This document shows positions 26,606 through 34,998 of a stretch of 64,000 nucleotides of DNA, piece after piece. The DNA lies in the NCBI GenBank assembly GCA_030156255.1, contig JASGMV010000009.1, positions 16,288-80,287 of the forward strand. Direction: 5' to 3'. Source of the DNA: Desulfovibrionales bacterium (GTDB lineage: Bacteria > Desulfobacterota > Desulfovibrionia > Desulfovibrionales > Desulfovibrionaceae). Within the stretch, counting starts at the first letter, position 1. Each line of letters opens with the position of its first letter. Below the pieces are notes generated by a model that saw only the letters and a list, made by a program, of their open reading frames with translations, was not told where the DNA came from and did not search any database. A program made the translations under genes and the position numbers.

Positions 26606-27331
26606 ATGGCCGATCTCGCATATACACGTGTTCTTCTGAAACTCTCGGGCGAAGCCTTGGCCGGAGGCGACCCTTTCGGCATCCAACCCGCGGCCGTGAA
26701 CACATTCTGCCAGGAAATCGCCGAAGTGGTGAGCCTGGGAGCCCAAGTGGCCCTGGTCATCGGAGGAGGCAACATCTTCCGAGGCATGTCCGCCTCGGCC
26801 AAAGGCATGGACCGCTCCTCAGCGGACTACATGGGCATGCTGGCCACGGTGCTCAACGCTCTGGCCGTGCAGGACGCTCTGGAAAAGATTCACTGCAAGA
26901 CCCGGGTCATGAGCGCCATCTCCATGCGCCAGGTCTGCGAACCGTACATCCGCCGCAGGGCCGTCCGGCATTTGGAAAAAGGCCGCGTGGTCATCTGCGC
27001 CGCAGGAACCGGCAATCCCTACTTCACCACGGACACCGCCGCCGCTCTGCGGGCCATGGAATTGAAATGCCAGGCGATCTTCAAGGCGACCCGGGTCGAC
27101 GGCGTCTACGACAAGGATCCGCTCCAATATCCCGACGCCAAAATGTTCGACCATATCAGTTATCTCGAAAGCCTGGAGCGCCGGCTAAAAGTTATGGACT
27201 CCACCGCCATTTCGCTAGCCATGGATAACAACCTTCCCATCCTCGTCTTCAATCTCAACCGGCCCGGAAACATCAAGCGGGTGGTCCAAGGCGAACGGAT
27301 TGGGACCATTGTGCAAGGAGGTCAAGAGTGA
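26606..27331 (+). CDS. pyrH: Uridylate kinase (UMP kinase)
   Basis: Phosphorylates UMP to UDP, the first committed step to UTP and CTP. ATG 26606 gives the family N terminus [20 protein letters not shown]; the longer frame from 26516 runs back into the tsf terminator and is rejected. Amino-acid-kinase motifs are [31 protein letters not shown] and [13 protein letters not shown]. 241 residues is normal. Its stop overlaps the frr GTG start (GTGA), so pyrH and frr are coupled. Confidence 0.98.
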   Translation: MADLAYTRVLLKLSGEALAGGDPFGIQPAAVNTFCQEIAEVVSLGAQVALVIGGGNIFRGMSASAKGMDRSSADYMGMLATVLNALAVQDALEKIHCKTRVMSAISMRQVCEPYIRRRAVRHLEKGRVVICAAGTGNPYFTTDTAAALRAMELKCQAIFKATRVDGVYDKDPLQYPDAKMFDHISYLESLERRLKVMDSTAISLAMDNNLPILVFNLNRPGNIKRVVQGERIGTIVQGGQE

Positions 27332-27882
27332 AACAGGTCATAGAGGAAGGAAGCTCGCGCATGGACGGGGCTCTGTCCAGCCTGCAGACACAGTACGCCA
27401 AGCTGCGCACCGGACGGGCCTCGACAAGTCTGGTCGATAACATCAAAGTAGAGTATTATGGGACTCCGACGCCGTTGAACCAGATCGCCTCCATCTCCGT
27501 CCCGGACTCCAGGACGATCACCATCCAACCGTGGGATAAAGGGGCCTTTGGCGACGTGGAGCGCTCCATACAAAAATCCGATCTCGGCCTCAATCCCATC
27601 AATGACGGCAAGATCATCCGGATATCCATTCCGCCGCTGACTGAAGAACGGCGCAAGGATCTGGTCAAGGTGGCCAAGAAATACGCCGAAGACGCCAAGA
27701 TCGCCGTGCGCAACGTTCGCCGCGACCTCAACGAAACCCTCAAGAAGATGCAGAAAAACAAGGAAATCACCGAAGACGATCTGCACTCGGGCATGGATGA
27801 GGTCCAATCCACTACCGACGAATACGTCAAGACCGTCGATGAGGCGTTCGCGGAAAAAGAAAAGGAAATTCTGGAAATCTAG
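27328..27882 (+). CDS. frr: Ribosome recycling factor
   Basis: Splits post-termination ribosomes together with EF-G. It starts at GTG 27328 with AAGGAGG 8 bp upstream. The 184-residue protein has the RRF three-helix bundle and hinge ([40 protein letters not shown]). Its TAG stop (27880-27882) lies inside the left terminal inverted repeat of the palindromic repeat at 27878-28003, so the element sits directly against the gene end. Confidence 0.98.
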   Translation: MKQVIEEGSSRMDGALSSLQTQYAKLRTGRASTSLVDNIKVEYYGTPTPLNQIASISVPDSRTITIQPWDKGAFGDVERSIQKSDLGLNPINDGKIIRISIPPLTEERRKDLVKVAKKYAEDAKIAVRNVRRDLNETLKKMQKNKEITEDDLHSGMDEVQSTTDEYVKTVDEAFAEKEKEILEI

Positions 27883-28003
27883 AGCAGTTAACTGTGAAAA
27901 AGTTGATCTGCTCTGTAAGAATTTGCGAGCAAATTTTTGCCGCGAAATGCTTGCAGGCGGCCCCGCCGTTAAGCAAGTATTCGAAGCGTAAAAACGCTCT
28001 AGA
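27878..28003. repeat. Triple-hairpin palindromic repeat with terminal inverted repeats, copy 1
   Basis: A 126 bp element bounded by the perfect 8 bp inverted repeat TCTAGAGC / GCTCTAGA. Inside are three successive stem-loops; the middle one pairs TAAGAATTTG with CAAATTTTTG. It shares 17 identical bases (TTGCCGCGAAATGCTTG) and the same architecture with copy 2 at 28862-28992, in the same orientation. It carries no coding sequence. Size, terminal repeats and intergenic position match a MITE or REP/BIME-type element. It fills the whole frr-uppS gap and could act as an attenuator or mRNA-stability structure. Confidence 0.75.
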
Positions 28004-28012
28004 GGCGCTATT

Positions 28013-28720
28013 GTGGCTAATATGAACTTGCCGCGCCATGTCGCCGTCATCATGGACGGCAACGGCCGCTGGGCCAAAGCTCGAAACCTTTCCCGTAGCG
28101 ACGGCCACAAGGCCGGCGCCGAGGCGGCGAAAGCCATTGTCGTGCGCTGCCGGGAATTAGGCATCCCCTACCTCACGCTGTACACATTCTCCAAGGAGAA
28201 CTGGTCAAGGCCGAAAGAGGAAGTCAGCTTCCTTTTCGACCTGCTGATCCGTTTCCTCAATCGGGAGCTGGACACCCTTTTGGCGCAGTCCGTCCGGTTG
28301 CAGGTGTTGGGAGAGTTGGACGATTTGCCTTTCGGCGTCCGGCAGGTGGTGCATCGGGTTTGCGAGAAGACCCAGGGAGAAAAGGCCCTGACCTTGAATC
28401 TGGCGCTCAATTATTCCGGACGGGCGGAAATTCTGCGCGCCTGCCGCCGCCTGGCCGCCAAGGGCCTCCCTCCCGAGGAAATCACCGAGGAGGCCTTCCA
28501 GCGCGAACTCTACACCGCAGGCCAGCCGGACCCGGACATCATCATCCGCACCAGCGGAGAGCTTCGGCTCTCCAATTACCTGCTCTTCCAGGCGGCCTAC
28601 TCGGAGTTCTACTTCACGGACGTGCATTGGCCGGATTTCACGCCGGCCCACCTCGAAGACGCCATCCTCGACTACCAGCAGCGGCAGCGCCGTTTCGGCA
28701 AAACCGGCGAGCAGCTGTAA
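28013..28720 (+). CDS. uppS: Isoprenyl transferase (undecaprenyl diphosphate synthase)
   Basis: Condenses isopentenyl diphosphate onto farnesyl diphosphate in cis to make the C55 lipid carrier for peptidoglycan and LPS. 235 residues from GTG 28013 (GAGGCG upstream); ATG 28022 is an alternative. Conserved: catalytic Asp in VAVIMDGNGRWAK, the TLYTFSKENWSRP motif, and the C-terminal DIIIRTSGELRLSNYLLFQ. In many bacteria cdsA and dxr follow; here a strong terminator comes 33 bp later, so the operon ends at uppS. Confidence 0.97.
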   Translation: MANMNLPRHVAVIMDGNGRWAKARNLSRSDGHKAGAEAAKAIVVRCRELGIPYLTLYTFSKENWSRPKEEVSFLFDLLIRFLNRELDTLLAQSVRLQVLGELDDLPFGVRQVVHRVCEKTQGEKALTLNLALNYSGRAEILRACRRLAAKGLPPEEITEEAFQRELYTAGQPDPDIIIRTSGELRLSNYLLFQAAYSEFYFTDVHWPDFTPAHLEDAILDYQQRQRRFGKTGEQL

Positions 28721-28752
28721 CGCCGGTCCCGATCCGATCTCAATAACGACGG

Positions 28753-28794
28753 AAACAACAAGACGCGGTCAGATCGGACCGCGTCTTGTTGTTT
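28753..28794. terminator. Bidirectional terminator after uppS
   Basis: A perfect 18 bp stem pairs 28753-28770 with 28777-28794 around a 6-base loop. The stem ends in GTTGTTT on the plus strand, and the minus strand is equivalent. Confidence 0.85.
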
Positions 28795-28861
28795 CGTACG
28801 ACGGCGCCCCTTCTTTCAAAGGAGCCGAACGCCAAGGCATAACAATCTCAACTCAAGCGTT

Positions 28862-28992
28862 CCTGGAGCAGTTTAACTTTGAAAAAGTTCAACTGCTCGG
28901 CAAGGATTTGTCCGCAAATCCTTGCCGCGAAATGCTTGTAGGCGAGCTACGCTCGCCGCAAAGCAAGCATTTCAAGCGTAATATGGTCTAAT
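28862..28992. repeat. Triple-hairpin palindromic repeat, copy 2
   Basis: 131 bp, same orientation and layout as copy 1 at 27878. Stem 1: AGCAGTTTAACTT with AAGTTCAACTGCT. Stem 2 (28899-28926): GGCAAGGATTTG / CAAATCCTTGCC with loop TCCG, perfect. Stem 3: AAATGCTTG ... CAAGCATTT enclosing AGGCGAG/CTCGCC. Where the copies differ in stem 2, both arms change so that pairing is kept. The termini (CCTGGAGC / GGTCTAAT) have decayed from the 8 bp repeat of copy 1. Its right end supplies the stop codon of the minus-strand gene at 28988. Confidence 0.75.
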
Positions 28993-29386
28993 GAAAAGTA
29001 ATGTCACAACGCAAGGAATTTTCATCATCTCCAGTCACTACGACTTTTGCATGATAATACGTCTTGCCTTCAGGTGCAAATGCGCTGCAGGCCGGAGCTT
29101 GGTTGCCTTTGCGATGAATCTCAACGGAAACGACTCTGTAAATCCAAAATGCCAATTCATCTTGAAAGCCAGTACGTCCGGAATCGACGTCAAAGACTTT
29201 AACAGTATTCGCTCCTAAACCCTGAGGCTGGTTAACCCGATAAAGAACAGTAACATCACAGTTTGATTGATTATCAACATCCACCTTCGCCGCCCAGGAC
29301 GATGAGGCGAACACCAAGACTGTCAACAGACCGAAGAAAAAAACGCTGGCTTTCGTTAAGGAGATTGTCTTGTTGAACATCACCAT
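28988..29386 (-). CDS. Small secreted protein of unknown function
   Basis: 132 residues from ATG 29386, chosen because GGGAGGAC stands just upstream and the product begins with a signal peptide ending ASSSWAA (cleavage about residue 27). The mature part of about 105 residues has no recognised domain. It contains three Cys (SNCDVTVLY, APACSAFA, SLRCDITFH), which could form a disulfide in the periplasm. The TAG stop lies within the right end of repeat copy 2, so the insertion may have altered the C terminus. It is a single gene facing the uppS terminator. Base composition is more AT-rich than its neighbours, possibly a recent arrival. Confidence 0.7.
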   Translation of the reverse strand: MVMFNKTISLTKASVFFFGLLTVLVFASSSWAAKVDVDNQSNCDVTVLYRVNQPQGLGANTVKVFDVDSGRTGFQDELAFWIYRVVSVEIHRKGNQAPACSAFAPEGKTYYHAKVVVTGDDENSLRCDITFH

Positions 29387-29866
29387 GTCCTCCCTTTTTC
29401 TTGAATGCTCTTTGAAGTCCGTTCGCCGAAGCAATGGGAACAACTCGTACTGCGTCTTGCCGCTTGTCAGGGAGATGAACGGTCCGTCTCGCCAAAGACC
29501 ATGAATACCTTCGCACGGTCCCATAATTGTAACAAATTTCATACCAAGTTACACTGACTGGAACATCTTGTTTTTCTTGATATATCTAGCGAGAAAAATT
29601 CGGAGAGGGTTTTACGCCACCAAGGTTGGCGGGAGGCGCCAGCTAATTTGGCGTTCCCATGAACTGACGGGCTCACTTGGACCAGAGTAAACGCAAATTC
29701 GCAGCAATAACAGGAACAGAACCGCGTGACCCGCGGCCTTGACGGCGACAAAGCCGGAGGCGCATCGATGACCGCCGGTTCACCGGTCGGTCGCTATGTC
29801 ATCGGCAGTTCGGGCGTGGTCCGGGATTTCCGGACCACGCCCTCCATATTCTCGGACTCAACTTGC
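29387..29866. other. 480 bp intergenic region with hairpins
   Basis: No supported gene. It should hold the promoter of the secreted protein gene (minus strand); no clear -35/-10 pair was identified. Near the right end is GACCGCCGGT/ACCGGTCGGTC (29769-29792) and a perfect 12 bp hairpin at 29812-29842, annotated separately. Confidence 0.5.
29812..29842 (-). terminator. Hairpin downstream of the TauE transcription unit
   Basis: GGGCGTGGTCCG (29812-29823) pairs perfectly with CGGACCACGCCC (29831-29842), 7-base loop, 25 bp past the end of the minus-strand gene at 29867. There is no T tract, so it may protect the mRNA 3' end or need a factor. Confidence 0.55.
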
Positions 29867-30292
29867 TTAATGTCCGGAGTTCACGACGCCCGTGGCGGAG
29901 ATTGTGATCAACATGACAACCCACAGCGCCATGCAGCCCCACAAAAACATTCTTTCTCTAAAATAAAAGAAAGCCGCCGACAAAAGCGCCGGCAGGGCCA
30001 CACCGCCGCCCAGGACCAGCCCGAACTGCGTCAGGCCGTCGCCCAAGGTCATGTGCTGCATCCAGAAGTGCCCGCCGGGGAAGGAGCTTCCGGCCACGGA
30101 CCACACGTCCAAAGCGCTCTTGCCCTCCCAAATGGCTGAGAACAAATAATGCGGATTCACCATATTGTTGTCGACATTCAAAACGGCCACGAGAGGGCCG
30201 ATCATGCAAAGAAGCGCGGCGCAGACGCACAGCCAATAAACGACGTCGCCATAGACAATCTGCGCACGAGGCATTTTCGGTCGAAGAGGCAT
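29867..30292 (-). CDS. Small integral membrane protein next to TauE/SafE permease
   Basis: 141 residues from ATG 30292 with AAGGAG 7 bp upstream. Three predicted membrane helices lie at about 17-38 (VYWLCVCAALLCMIGPLVAV), 88-112 (LVLGGGVALPALLSAAFFYF) and 115-137, with a loop of about 50 residues between the first two (NPHYLFSAIWEGKSALDVW). No family was recognised. It follows the TauE permease gene by 16 bp, so it is co-transcribed and may be an accessory subunit of that transporter. The related idea that it is a DUF1634 protein, which also accompanies TauE genes, was not supported by any motif seen. Confidence 0.8.
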   Translation of the reverse strand: MPLRPKMPRAQIVYGDVVYWLCVCAALLCMIGPLVAVLNVDNNMVNPHYLFSAIWEGKSALDVWSVAGSSFPGGHFWMQHMTLGDGLTQFGLVLGGGVALPALLSAAFFYFRERMFLWGCMALWVVMLITISATGVVNSGH

Positions 30293-30308
30293 AACATTCT
30301 CCTTGCGC

Positions 30309-31409
30309 TCAGGCGGTCTTGCTTCGCCGGCTCCAGCCGGAGAGTTTCACGAGAACGGAAACAAGAATAACGGCGAACACCAAGCCGGTCACCCATACAG
30401 GCGGCTCGGGCATGACCTTCATGACGCTCAGAGCCTTGGTGATGAGTCCGTAACTGGTGAAAACCATCACGCCGATGAGCAGAATGCGGATGAATCCGGC
30501 CTTCACGCGCATCAGAATGTACGCTCCGACCAGCCCGCCCAGCACCTGGCCCACAAGCCAGGGCGCGGCGAACAAGGGGATGATGGCGCCCGACAGCAGG
30601 TACGGCCACAGGGCCACACAGTCGCCCATGCCCAACAGCACGCCGGAACAAGCCGCGGCCACCTTCAACGGCACGGCCATCACCAGGTTCAGGGCCGGCA
30701 CGATGGCCCAGCCCGCGCCCAGGCCGAAGAAGCCCGAGAGCATGCCCACGCCCACAACGACCATGGCCAGCAGCCACGCCCGCGTGACCTTGTACTCCAC
30801 GACCTTGTTCAGCGAGGCCTCGTAGTACGGCTGGGTCAGCTTCAGTTTCGCAGTGAACGGGTCCACCTGCTTGACCTCCGGCCACTCGATCTTCTGGCCG
30901 CCGAATACGAAGTATCCGGCCAGAGACAGAATGATCAGGCCAAGGGCCAAGCGAACCAAGCCTTCGCCAAGCGCGCCAAGATGCTCGGCCACCAACAGCG
31001 CCCCCTGGGCGCCAACAAAGGCGCCAATGCCGTAGGCCGTAGCGGCCAAGATGCAAATTTTTAAATTGGCCAGCCCCCGGCGCATGAACGGGCCGGTGGA
31101 GATCAAGCCGCTGAACATGGCAACCACCAGGCCGGTGGCGCGGACAATCAGGCTGTCGACGGACGTGAACGCAAGAAGTATTGGAGTAAACAATACCCCG
31201 CCGCCGATGCCGCCCATCACCGCAAGCAACGCAATGCCGAAACTGAGAAAAAAGGACCCCAGGAGAATCCCAAAGATCGCCATGCCGGACATTCCGCCCG
31301 GCGGCGGCTCCAATCCGGCCGAAACAAGGCCGATGCCCACGTAGGACAAGACCAATATCCCCACCATGACGAGGATTTCTAAATATGGACTTTTTAGGTA
31401 TTTACCCAT
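30309..31409 (-). CDS. TauE/SafE-family anion permease
   Basis: Inner-membrane transporter of the TauE/SafE (TSUP) family, which moves sulfite, sulfoacetate or related sulfur anions. 366 residues with about eight to nine hydrophobic helices. The two internal TauE repeats each hold the glycine-rich motif, as in GGIGGGVLFTPILLAF near the N terminus and GFFGLGAGWAIVPALNLVMA in the second half. It starts at ATG 31409 behind AAGGGG. It is paired with a small membrane protein and in a sulfate reducer probably exports or imports sulfur oxyanions; direction and substrate are inferred. Confidence 0.9.
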   Translation of the reverse strand: MGKYLKSPYLEILVMVGILVLSYVGIGLVSAGLEPPPGGMSGMAIFGILLGSFFLSFGIALLAVMGGIGGGVLFTPILLAFTSVDSLIVRATGLVVAMFSGLISTGPFMRRGLANLKICILAATAYGIGAFVGAQGALLVAEHLGALGEGLVRLALGLIILSLAGYFVFGGQKIEWPEVKQVDPFTAKLKLTQPYYEASLNKVVEYKVTRAWLLAMVVVGVGMLSGFFGLGAGWAIVPALNLVMAVPLKVAAACSGVLLGMGDCVALWPYLLSGAIIPLFAAPWLVGQVLGGLVGAYILMRVKAGFIRILLIGVMVFTSYGLITKALSVMKVMPEPPVWVTGLVFAVILVSVLVKLSGWSRRSKTA

Positions 31410-31936
31410 GAAACCAACCCCTTAATGTTGAATACACCAATACGGGGAGAATCTCGTGAATGGTGGCTTTCCCTTGCTGTTCGCCGCAGCAGAAAAACCG
31501 CCAGCGCCGTGCACGAAGATTCCCCGGCCTTTGGACACGATGGAGGCGGAGCGACCCCCCGCTACGCCTCGTCATGCTCGCAATGCCCTGAGGAGACTGC
31601 GAATTTTTTCACAAATGAATCGAAAACACAACGGATGTCAAGGGGGAATATTGGGCGGTCCGCGCCGCATCCGGCGACTGTCGGGAAGCGCCTCCGTCCG
31701 ACGCGCTGGCTTGGTCGCAAGACTACATGCAAATATTTTTACTTCGTATCGGTAAAGTTGTCCGCTTCCCGCCAACGCGCCGCCGGGCGGCGGTGTAAAT
31801 TGCATGGCGTCGGCCGGCGCCGTTTGCTTCTTGCACGGGATTCGCATTTTGCGATATCCTCACCTCTCCGTCTTCGCCGCCGGGCCCGTTTTGGGCCGCG
31901 GGCGGCGGTTTCGTCAACCAACCGCCGGAGGGCTAC
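31410..31936. other. 527 bp divergent intergenic region
   Basis: Lies between the TauE gene (minus) and the DHp protein gene (plus). Open frames here lack ribosome sites and recognisable domains. A possible promoter for the plus-strand cluster is TTGCAC (31831-31836), 16 bp, GATATC (31853-31858), about 80 bp before GTG 31937. Nothing else was identified. Confidence 0.4.
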
Positions 31937-32596
31937 GTGGAGCATCAGGAAATAGCGTTGGCCGGGCGCATCACCGCCGATTTGACCCATGAAATGAAAA
32001 ATGTGCTGGCGATCCTGCGCGAGTCCGTAGGCTTGATGCGAGATGTGCTGAACCTCGCTGGAGATGCGCAGTTTCCGCGCATGGAAAAATTCGAAACCGC
32101 CCTCTCCATGTGCGAAAAGCATCTACCCCGCGGCCTGGACATCACCAACCGACTCAACCGATTCGCCCACTCATCGGACGAACCGGCCGAGGAAACGGAC
32201 CTGGGCGCCATGGTCAAGCTCGCCGCGGATTTGATGGCCAGACGAGCCAGCCTCAAAAAGCTCGCCGTGGAGGCCGACGCTCCCCGAGGTCCGGTCCTGA
32301 CCTACGGCTTTCCCCAACGTATGGTTCTCACCGTCGCAGCCATGGTCAACGCCCTGATCGAGGCGGAGTTGCCCGAAGCCGAAAAAATCACCTTGTCCCT
32401 GAAGGCCAAACGCGGAAACGCCGTCATCCGGGTCATGGCCTCGCCGCTGCCGAAAGGCGAAGAGCCGACCATCGCCGCGCCCGACCTGGATGAAGCCATG
32501 AGAGCTCTGGGCGCATCCATGTCCGTGGAGTACGGCCGCCGCGAGGCCGGGTTGCGACTGGAAGCGCCGCTTCAGAGCCGCCCCGGCGCGTCATGA
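31937..32596 (+). CDS. DHp-domain protein with degenerate ATPase domain (ChpT-like histidine phosphotransferase candidate)
   Basis: 219 residues from GTG 31937. The N terminus is a histidine kinase dimerisation helix with an H box (ADLTHEMKNVLAILRES) and a second DHp helix (LPRGLDITNRLNRFAHSSD). The C-terminal half follows the order of a kinase ATPase domain, but the N box has lost its first Asn (VAAMVNALIEAE), and the G1 (DxGxG) and G2 (GxGL) motifs are missing. ATP binding is therefore unlikely while the His remains. That is the design of ChpT-type phosphotransferases. Three receiver-bearing genes follow directly, so a phosphorelay is inferred. It has no membrane segment. Confidence 0.7.
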   Translation: MEHQEIALAGRITADLTHEMKNVLAILRESVGLMRDVLNLAGDAQFPRMEKFETALSMCEKHLPRGLDITNRLNRFAHSSDEPAEETDLGAMVKLAADLMARRASLKKLAVEADAPRGPVLTYGFPQRMVLTVAAMVNALIEAELPEAEKITLSLKAKRGNAVIRVMASPLPKGEEPTIAAPDLDEAMRALGASMSVEYGRREAGLRLEAPLQSRPGAS

Positions 32597-32807
32597 CCTA
32601 TCTGTCTCGAAATCGCTTGACGAAAGGGAAGCAAAACTGACATCCTAGTAGAGATTGCTCGATCCTGAGGAGAGCGAAGCGACAGGCTTTGCGTCAACTT
32701 CGGCGCAATGGGCGGCGAGCCCCCACGCCGCCCATCGCTTGATTTATTGTGCAGTCCGGATAACGGACCGGTTCATAATTATTGGCAAACACTCCCAGGA
32801 GGGCGTC

Positions 32808-33284
32808 ATGCAAGAGTACAAAATTCTCGTAGTCGACGACGAAGAGGATTTCATCAAAGGCCTTTCCGAGCGCCTTGAACTCCGCGAAATGAAGGCCGAC
32901 GTCGCCATGAGCGGCGAAGAGGCCCTGAAAAAGTTCGAGGAGGACGAGCCCGCGGTCATGATCCTTGACCTCAAGATGCCCGGCATGCACGGCATCGACG
33001 TGCTCAAAAAAGTCAAAAAGGCCTACCCGACCACCCAGGTCATCATCCTTACCGGGCACGGCTCCGAGAAGGACATGGAGGCGGCGAAAAAGATCGGCGC
33101 CTTCGCCTACCTGGAAAAGCCGGTGGAGATGGATACGCTGGTCGAGACCATGAACCAGGCCCACACCAAGTGGCAAAAAGTCAAGAGCAGCGTGGACACC
33201 GCCTTCATGGGCGCGGCCCTGGCCGCAACCGGCGAGCTGGACATGGCCCAGCAGGTCATGCGCGAAGAGAAAGGCAAAAAGTAG
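32808..33284 (+). CDS. Response regulator with short C-terminal extension
   Basis: 158 residues from ATG 32808, with AGGAGGG upstream; the longer frame from 32655 is not used. The receiver is complete: DDEED acidic pocket, phospho-acceptor Asp in MILDLKMPGMHG, switch Thr (VIILTGHGS) and Lys (YLEKPVEM). An extension of about 35 residues follows (HTKWQKVKSSVDTAFMGAAL) with no known output domain. It is second in a two-component cluster and a likely phosphate acceptor of the neighbouring DHp protein or REC-kinase. Confidence 0.9.
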   Translation: MQEYKILVVDDEEDFIKGLSERLELREMKADVAMSGEEALKKFEEDEPAVMILDLKMPGMHGIDVLKKVKKAYPTTQVIILTGHGSEKDMEAAKKIGAFAYLEKPVEMDTLVETMNQAHTKWQKVKSSVDTAFMGAALAATGELDMAQQVMREEKGKK

Positions 33285-33388
33285 CAAAACAGCATTGAAA
33301 TTCGACCCGGGGACGGCAGGGTTGGCCGGGGTATTGGGATCCCGGCCCCCCGGGTCGTTCTTTTTCATTCCCACCAGGCGAACTATCC

Positions 33389-34639
33389 ATGGACCAACCT
33401 CCGCGCCTTCTTCTCGTGGACGACGAAGAGCGCTTCCGGCAAGTGCTGAGCAAGCGGTTGGAGCGGCGCGGATTGCCCGCCCTGCAGGCCCCGGACGGAG
33501 AATCCGGGCTCGCTCTGCTGGCGGAAACGCCGGTGGACGTCATGGTGCTGGACATGAAAATGCCCGGCCTGTCCGGACTCGACGTTCTGAAACGAGCCAA
33601 AGAGGATCACCCCGACCTGGAGGTGATCCTGCTCACGGGCCACGCCTCCACCCAGGACGGCGTTGCGGGTATCAAGGCCGGAGCCTTCGACTACCTGACC
33701 AAGCCGGTGGAGATTGAACATCTGGCGGGCAAAATCCGCCAAGCCCAGGAAAAAATTCTCCGCGAGCGGGAAAAACGCGAGGAAGCGGATTTTCGCGCCC
33801 GTATGGAGTCGCGCATGATCGCAGCCGAACGCTTGGCCTCTCTGGGCACGTTGGCCGCGGGGGTGGCGCATGAAATCAACAATCCCCTGGCCGTGATCAA
33901 CGACGCCGCTGGCTGGCTCCAGGAGGTATCCAAGCAGACCCCTCCGCAGCCGCCCCTGGACAAATTTCTGGCCAAAGGGCTTGAGAAGATCGCCAACAGC
34001 GTGGAGCGGGCCCGTCTGGTGACACATCAACTCTTGAGCCACGCCCGCGGCTCCGCCCCCAGCCTGACCGAAACCGATATCGGTAAGCTCGGCGAAGAGG
34101 CCCTCCAGTTGGTCGGCAAGCAAGCGCGCAACAAATCCATCGAGTTGAGGGTCGACGTCCAGGGCGACGGGCGCGTCCTCTCCGACCCGAACCAGCTTCG
34201 GCAGGTGCTCATCAATCTGGTGACCAACGCCATCCACGCCACGGACAAGGGCGGCTCCATCGCCATCAAGGTGGAAGGCAAGGACAAATTCGTCGACGTC
34301 AGCGTTACGGATACGGGCAAAGGCATCCCGGAGGAAAACCTGCCCCATCTGTTCGAACCCTTTTTCAGCACCAAACCCGCGGGCGAGGGAACCGGACTCG
34401 GGCTTTTCGTCACCGGCGGCATCCTGACCCGGCTGGGCGGGGCCATCGACGTCTCAAGCACCGTGGGCAAGGGAACGACTTTCACCATCACCCTGCCCCG
34501 CAAGGGGCCGGAAAACGGCCTGTGCGCCCACACGGACCCATCGACCGGGGACAACTGGGCCTGCAGGCTCGGCCGCGCGCTGGAGAAGCCGACCCAAAAA
34601 AATCTGGGAAACGATCAAGCTCAGGAGGAGCAATCATGA
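33389..34639 (+). CDS. Soluble histidine kinase with N-terminal receiver domain
   Basis: 416 residues without membrane segments. An N-terminal receiver (VDDEERF, MVLDMKMPGLSG, ILLTGHAS, YLTKPVE) is joined by a coiled coil (KIREAQ-like, residues about 115-145) to a HisKA domain (GTLAAGVAHEINNPLAVIND) and a complete HATPase domain: N box LINLVTNAIHAT, G1 DTGKGIP, G2 GEGTGLGLF. The receiver-first layout suggests the kinase is itself controlled by phosphorylation from another member of the cluster. It overlaps the next gene by 4 bp (ATGA). A tail of about 45 residues after the ATPase domain has no recognised role. Confidence 0.92.
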   Translation: MDQPPRLLLVDDEERFRQVLSKRLERRGLPALQAPDGESGLALLAETPVDVMVLDMKMPGLSGLDVLKRAKEDHPDLEVILLTGHASTQDGVAGIKAGAFDYLTKPVEIEHLAGKIRQAQEKILREREKREEADFRARMESRMIAAERLASLGTLAAGVAHEINNPLAVINDAAGWLQEVSKQTPPQPPLDKFLAKGLEKIANSVERARLVTHQLLSHARGSAPSLTETDIGKLGEEALQLVGKQARNKSIELRVDVQGDGRVLSDPNQLRQVLINLVTNAIHATDKGGSIAIKVEGKDKFVDVSVTDTGKGIPEENLPHLFEPFFSTKPAGEGTGLGLFVTGGILTRLGGAIDVSSTVGKGTTFTITLPRKGPENGLCAHTDPSTGDNWACRLGRALEKPTQKNLGNDQAQEEQS

Positions 34640-34998
34640 GCCAAGCCCCCATCCGCGTGCTTCTGGTGGACGACGAAGAAGACTTCGTGGAAATGCTCTC
34701 TCTCCGGCTGGAGGCCTCGGGCTATGTGGTGGAGTGCGCCGCGAGCGGCCCCGAGGGACTCGAAAAGCTCGACTCTTTCGGTCCGCAAGTGATCATCCTG
34801 GATGTGAAGATGCCGGGCATGGACGGCTACGAAGTGCTCGACGAAGTGCAGCGCAAAAGCCCCGGCCTGCCCGTGGTCCTCATGACCGGGCACGGCGATG
34901 CGGCCAGCGGAGAGGCCCACGGCGCCTACGCCACCATGATCAAGCCGGCGGATTATCTGGAATTGACGGAAATCATCAACAATGCGGCGTCAGGCTGA
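34636..34998 (+). CDS. Single-domain response regulator
   Basis: 120 residues from ATG 34636 behind AGGAGGAG. The receiver is complete (VDDEEDF, VIILDVKMPGMDG, VVLMTGHG, MIKPADYLEL) with no output domain. It is translationally coupled to the REC-kinase and ends the cluster. Its 3' end overlaps the convergent lpxI gene by 9 bp. It probably carries the signal to a protein-protein target such as a motor, a diguanylate cyclase or another kinase. Confidence 0.9.
   Translation: MSQAPIRVLLVDDEEDFVEMLSLRLEASGYVVECAASGPEGLEKLDSFGPQVIILDVKMPGMDGYEVLDEVQRKSPGLPVVLMTGHGDAASGEAHGAYATMIKPADYLELTEIINNAASG

Noticed and set aside
31425..31955. 176-codon plus-strand frame in the TauE/DHp gap
   Set aside because: No ribosome site, Arg/Ser-biased translation without domains, and it runs into the start of the DHp gene in another frame.
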